Assembly (NCBI RefSeq): GCF_003856525.1 | Contig: NZ_RJVQ01000004.1 | Coordinates: 62,001 to 126,000 of the forward strand | Direction of reading: 5' to 3' | Source: Vibrio viridaestus | Lineage (GTDB): Bacteria > Pseudomonadota > Gammaproteobacteria > Enterobacterales > Vibrionaceae | Length of the DNA stretch: 64,000 nucleotides | Part shown: positions 63,985 through 64,000 of the stretch, one piece after another | Layout of the letters: every line of letters begins with the position of its first letter | Numbering within the stretch: the first letter of the stretch is position 1 | Made by a program: the position numbers and the translations under genes | Notes under the pieces: model-generated | The model's input: only the letters and a program-made list of their open reading frames with translations | Databases searched by the model: none | What the model was told of the DNA's origin: nothing

Positions 63985-64000
63985 ATGAGTGACTTACTTG
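63985..64000 (+). CDS. Start of next gene, probably truD (partial)
   Basis: ATG at 63985 opens MSDLL before the window ends, preceded by a weak TGGAAT site. In Vibrio and E. coli ispF is followed by truD (tRNA pseudouridine synthase), so that identity is likely, but too little is visible to confirm it. Confidence 0.45.

Overview
The window is a chromosomal segment of a Vibrionaceae bacterium, almost certainly a Vibrio. The gene order sprT-metK-tkt-irgB/irgA-epd-pgk-fbaA-mscS-pykF-deoR-glmS and later tRNA-rpoD-dnaG-yqeY-rpsU/tsaD-plsY-folB-folK-uppP-ftsB-ispD-ispF follows, from memory, the layout of the large V. cholerae chromosome around VC0470-VC0530. The core genes are intact and of normal length for their families.

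Region 1 (1-23.8 kb) is mostly core: S-adenosylmethionine synthesis (metK, with a MetJ-like operator), transketolase, the IrgB/IrgA siderophore-receptor pair with a Fur-like box, and the epd-pgk-fbaA and pykF glycolytic genes. It also holds a less usual cluster at 7.3-12 kb: a lipoprotein, a phosphatase-lipid kinase fusion, a sigma-54 activator with a degenerate receiver, a small cysteine-containing protein and a BON-domain periplasmic protein. Several of these follow sigma-54 type -24/-12 elements.

Region 2 (23,845-38,892) is a complete Tn7-like transposon of 15,048 bp at attTn7, 25 bp past the glmS stop codon. It has 5'-TGTAGG termini in inverted orientation, arrays of TnsB-type sites (tight and 20-bp phased at the glmS side, spaced at the far side) and a TGTGG 5-bp target duplication. 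The insertion moved the glmS terminator hairpin to the far side of the element. All five genes tnsABCDE are intact, with the TnsA, TnsB and TnsD key residues conserved. Between the glmS-proximal end and tnsA lie three small unknown cargo genes. After tnsE comes an AT-rich four-gene cassette: GHKL ATPase, a protein with a methyltransferase-like fold, DNA cytosine-5 methyltransferase, and a second paralogous GHKL ATPase. This resembles the MutL/MORC-type ATPase plus Dcm clusters predicted to be restriction-like systems, but no nuclease is visible. It is the best candidate here for an undescribed defence system.

Region 3 (39.4-52.9 kb) is accessory metabolism: IolH-like protein, a bifunctional OlsF-type ornithine lipid synthase, a MarC-family protein, a diguanylate cyclase, then a sigma-54 activator divergent from a sugar transporter-isomerase-inositol dehydrogenase operon. 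The intergenic region has a near-ideal sigma-54 promoter and a perfect 16-bp inverted repeat that looks like its enhancer. A YqhD/YqhC-like aldehyde reductase and regulator pair follows.

Region 4 (52.9-64 kb) is core: a CAU-anticodon tRNA, the rpsU-yqeY-dnaG-rpoD macromolecular synthesis operon, tsaD, an alpha/beta hydrolase, plsY, folate genes, uppP, and ftsB-ispD-ispF, ending with the first codons of the next gene (probably truD). No CRISPR array, rRNA or prophage was seen.
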